Positions 62,616-64,000 of a stretch of DNA of 64,000 bases are shown here, one piece after another. Every line of letters begins with the position of its first letter. The stretch's first letter is position 1. The notes beneath the pieces are model-generated. The model was not told the origin of the DNA. It did not search any database and saw nothing but the letters and a program-made list of their open reading frames with translations. The DNA is from Streptosporangium pseudovulgare (GTDB taxonomy: Bacteria > Actinomycetota > Actinomycetes > Streptosporangiales > Streptosporangiaceae). The position numbers and the translations under genes are program-made. The stretch lies in the NCBI RefSeq assembly GCF_014648055.1, contig NZ_BMQJ01000007.1, positions 249,046-313,045 of the forward strand, given 5' to 3'.

Positions 62616-64000
62616 TCACCCCGCTTCCCTCCGGGCTTCCCGCGGGCCGATGGGCGTGGGTGCCGTACATGCTTCCTCCCCGAGATAGACAGGCGATAAG
62701 TCCGTTAAGTCCGCTAATAGTTGTTCCGCTTCCCCACGAGACACGGATGATGCGGCCCGCGCCGTTTCCCGGGTCACACCGCTCCCGCGGGGTCCGGTCT
62801 CCGGACCGCGTCCCCGATCAGGCCGCTCCCCGTCCGGCCCGTCACCGGACCCGCCCGAGTCGCCGCCCGGCCCGTCCCCGGACCCGCCCGAGTCGCCGCC
62901 CGGCCCGTCACCGGACCCGCCTGAGCCGCCGCCCGGCCCGTCCCCGAACCCGTCCGAGTCGCCGTCCCCCAGCCCGTAGACCCGGCGGGCGTTCTCCGCG
63001 CCGATCATCGTGGCCACCCGCACCGCCTGCTCCGCGCTCCACTCCCCCTCGGCCACGAAGCCGCCGAGGACCCGGGTCATCGCCCGCCGCCACAGCAGGG
63101 CGCCCAGGTGGTGCAGCTCGGCGGGCCCGCAGGCGTCGGAGGAGAAGAGGATCTTGGCGAACGGCGCGAGCTCCAGGCTCTCCGCCACGACGGCCGCCGC
63201 CCGCGCCCCGGTGTGGTGCACGCCCAGCCCGACGTCGAAGAAGACGTGCGGGTACGCCTGCGCCAGGAAGCCCGCGCCGCGATGGAACGGGTAGCAGTGC
63301 AGCAGGAGCAGCGGGATCCCGCGCGGCTCGGCCAGTTCCGCGAAGCCGCGCAGCAGCAGCGGATCGGCTCGGCGGAGGTCGAGGTCGGGGTCACCGTACC
63401 CGGTGTGGAACTGCAGCGGCAGCCCGCGCCCGACGCCCGTCCAGACGAGGTGGCGTACCAGCACCGGGTCGTCCAGGCGGGTCCCGCCGGTCCGCTCGAC
63501 CCGCCGCAGCCAGCGGCCGGCCGCCGCCGTCACCTCCCCCGGAGAGGGCGGGGCGGGGTCGAAGTCGAGGCCGCAGCGGTAGGCGGCGACGGTCTTCAGG
63601 CCGCGCGCCGTACGGCTGCGCTCCCACAGGGCCGCCTCGAAGGCGGCGGCGAAGGCCGCGGCGCCGACGCCCTCGGCGGCGACCCGCTCGGCGACCGCCT
63701 CCAGCCGGACGATCTCGTCGGCGGGCCGGCCGGTCAGGGCGGACATCCCGGACGGTCCCAGCAGTTCACCGGCCCGGTGGCCGGTCTCCACCAGGAAGCG
63801 GCCCACCCCGGCGGCGGCGAGCAGCCGCCGGCCGGCCTCCTCGGCGCCCAGCTCGGCGCGGCGGGCGAGGTAGGCGTCCGGTTCGGGATGCGGATCGAGG
63901 CCGAGCACGGGCGCGCAGTGGCGGAGGACGGCGAAGCCGAGCTGGGAGTCGAACTGGGTCGCCCAGGCGGGCACCGGCCGGTCCGACTCGGTGAGCGCCT
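62616..64000 (-). CDS. Amidohydrolase (FluG/TIM-barrel type), start beyond the window
   Basis: The 5' end lies beyond 64000. Visible: PAWATQFDSQLGFAVL, LPLQFHTGYGDPDLDL with metal-type histidine, LLLLHCYPFHRGAGFLAQAYPHVFFDVGLGV and ILFSSDACGPAELHHLG with the late aspartate: an amidohydrolase_2 barrel. The family normally stops shortly after GAENARRVYGL; here another 130 residues follow, first four copies of an 11-residue GGSGDGPGGDS repeat and then a non-repetitive stretch, so the stop seems to have been displaced. The M20 gene follows at once. Confidence 0.85.
   Translation of the reverse strand, partial: ALTESDRPVPAWATQFDSQLGFAVLRHCAPVLGLDPHPEPDAYLARRAELGAEEAGRRLLAAAGVGRFLVETGHRAGELLGPSGMSALTGRPADEIVRLEAVAERVAAEGVGAAAFAAAFEAALWERSRTARGLKTVAAYRCGLDFDPAPPSPGEVTAAAGRWLRRVERTGGTRLDDPVLVRHLVWTGVGRGLPLQFHTGYGDPDLDLRRADPLLLRGFAELAEPRGIPLLLLHCYPFHRGAGFLAQAYPHVFFDVGLGVHHTGARAAAVVAESLELAPFAKILFSSDACGPAELHHLGALLWRRAMTRVLGGFVAEGEWSAEQAVRVATMIGAENARRVYGLGDGDSDGFGDGPGGGSGGSGDGPGGDSGGSGDGPGGDSGGSGDGPDGERPDRGRGPETGPRGSGVTRETARAASSVSRGEAEQLLADLTDLSPVYLGEEACTAPTPIGPREARREAG
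62830..62960 (-). repeat. 33-bp tandem repeats at the end of the amidohydrolase gene
   Basis: About four copies of CCCGAGTCGCCGCCCGGCCC-type units, 33 bp each, in frame. They encode Gly/Ser/Asp/Pro repeats after the natural end of the barrel domain. Confidence 0.85.

Noticed and set aside
1-64000. Integrated phage, insertion sequence or integrase that brought in the defence-like genes
   Set aside because: No transposase, integrase, tRNA-based attachment site or phage structural gene could be recognised in any frame.

Overview
The window is a single high-GC chromosomal stretch with dense genes, GTG/TTG starts, ATGA/GTGA-type stop-start overlaps, many Hanks-type Ser/Thr kinases, an Lsr2-type DNA-binding domain, a WXG100-like protein and MsiK-style sugar transporters without their own ATPase. 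This points to a filamentous actinomycete, probably of the Streptosporangiales; the genus cannot be fixed from the sequence. I saw no rRNA, tRNA, integrase, transposase or CRISPR array.

Region 1 (1-21080, all minus strand) is the most striking part and looks like a large anti-phage locus. In transcription order it holds a membrane Ser/Thr kinase (19236-21080), a soluble Ser/Thr kinase (18053-19069), an SNF2 helicase resembling DISARM DrmD (15108-17942), a 1761-residue Eco57I/PglX/DrmMI-like adenine methylase (9826-15111), a 2194-residue DEAD/DEAH helicase with DUF1998/MZB zinc module and a nuclease-like tail resembling Druantia DruE (3153-9737), a RelE/ParE-UvrD fusion (851-3091) and another Ser/Thr kinase cut by the window edge (1-854). 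The set mixes DISARM-like and Druantia-like parts and is bracketed by kinases; I know of no described system with exactly this composition. The methylase carries a sharply AT-richer module (about 10010-11930) that contains its NPPW motif and presumed target-recognition part, as expected of swapped specificity.

Region 2 (21339-26960, plus strand) has a DUF4352 membrane protein and a COG1112-type SF1 helicase with a DUF559/Vsr-like nuclease and a C-terminal Lsr2-like DNA-binding domain, a second candidate defence protein.

Region 3 (27003-35043, minus strand) has a TetR-controlled FAD monooxygenase with a collagen-like insertion, an NTF2-like protein, a two-gene TROVE/vWA plus ARPP-like/HTH module, and a kinase with His/Pro-rich repeats and a TPR-like tail.

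Region 4 (35353-46106) has a divergent ROK repressor/MFS exporter pair, a secreted propeller-like protein, a four-gene WXG100-like operon with an EF-hand protein and a lipoprotein, and a MocR regulator divergent from a LysE exporter and a free-standing B3/B4 editing-type domain.

Region 5 (46103-54364, minus strand) is a sugar-uptake operon: ROK repressor, two LplB/LplC-type permeases, Tat/lipoprotein binding protein, Gfo/Idh oxidoreductase and a large uncharacterised (possibly glycosidase-like) protein.

Region 6 (54365-64000) is ordinary: a 3 x 114 bp tandem repeat, an RsbW-like ATPase, a D-2-hydroxyacid dehydrogenase, an APH-family kinase, a PHP phosphoesterase, a fifth Ser/Thr kinase, and an amidohydrolase/M20 peptidase pair cut by the right edge. 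In-frame minisatellites and roughly 60 bp duplications at gene junctions recur across the window.
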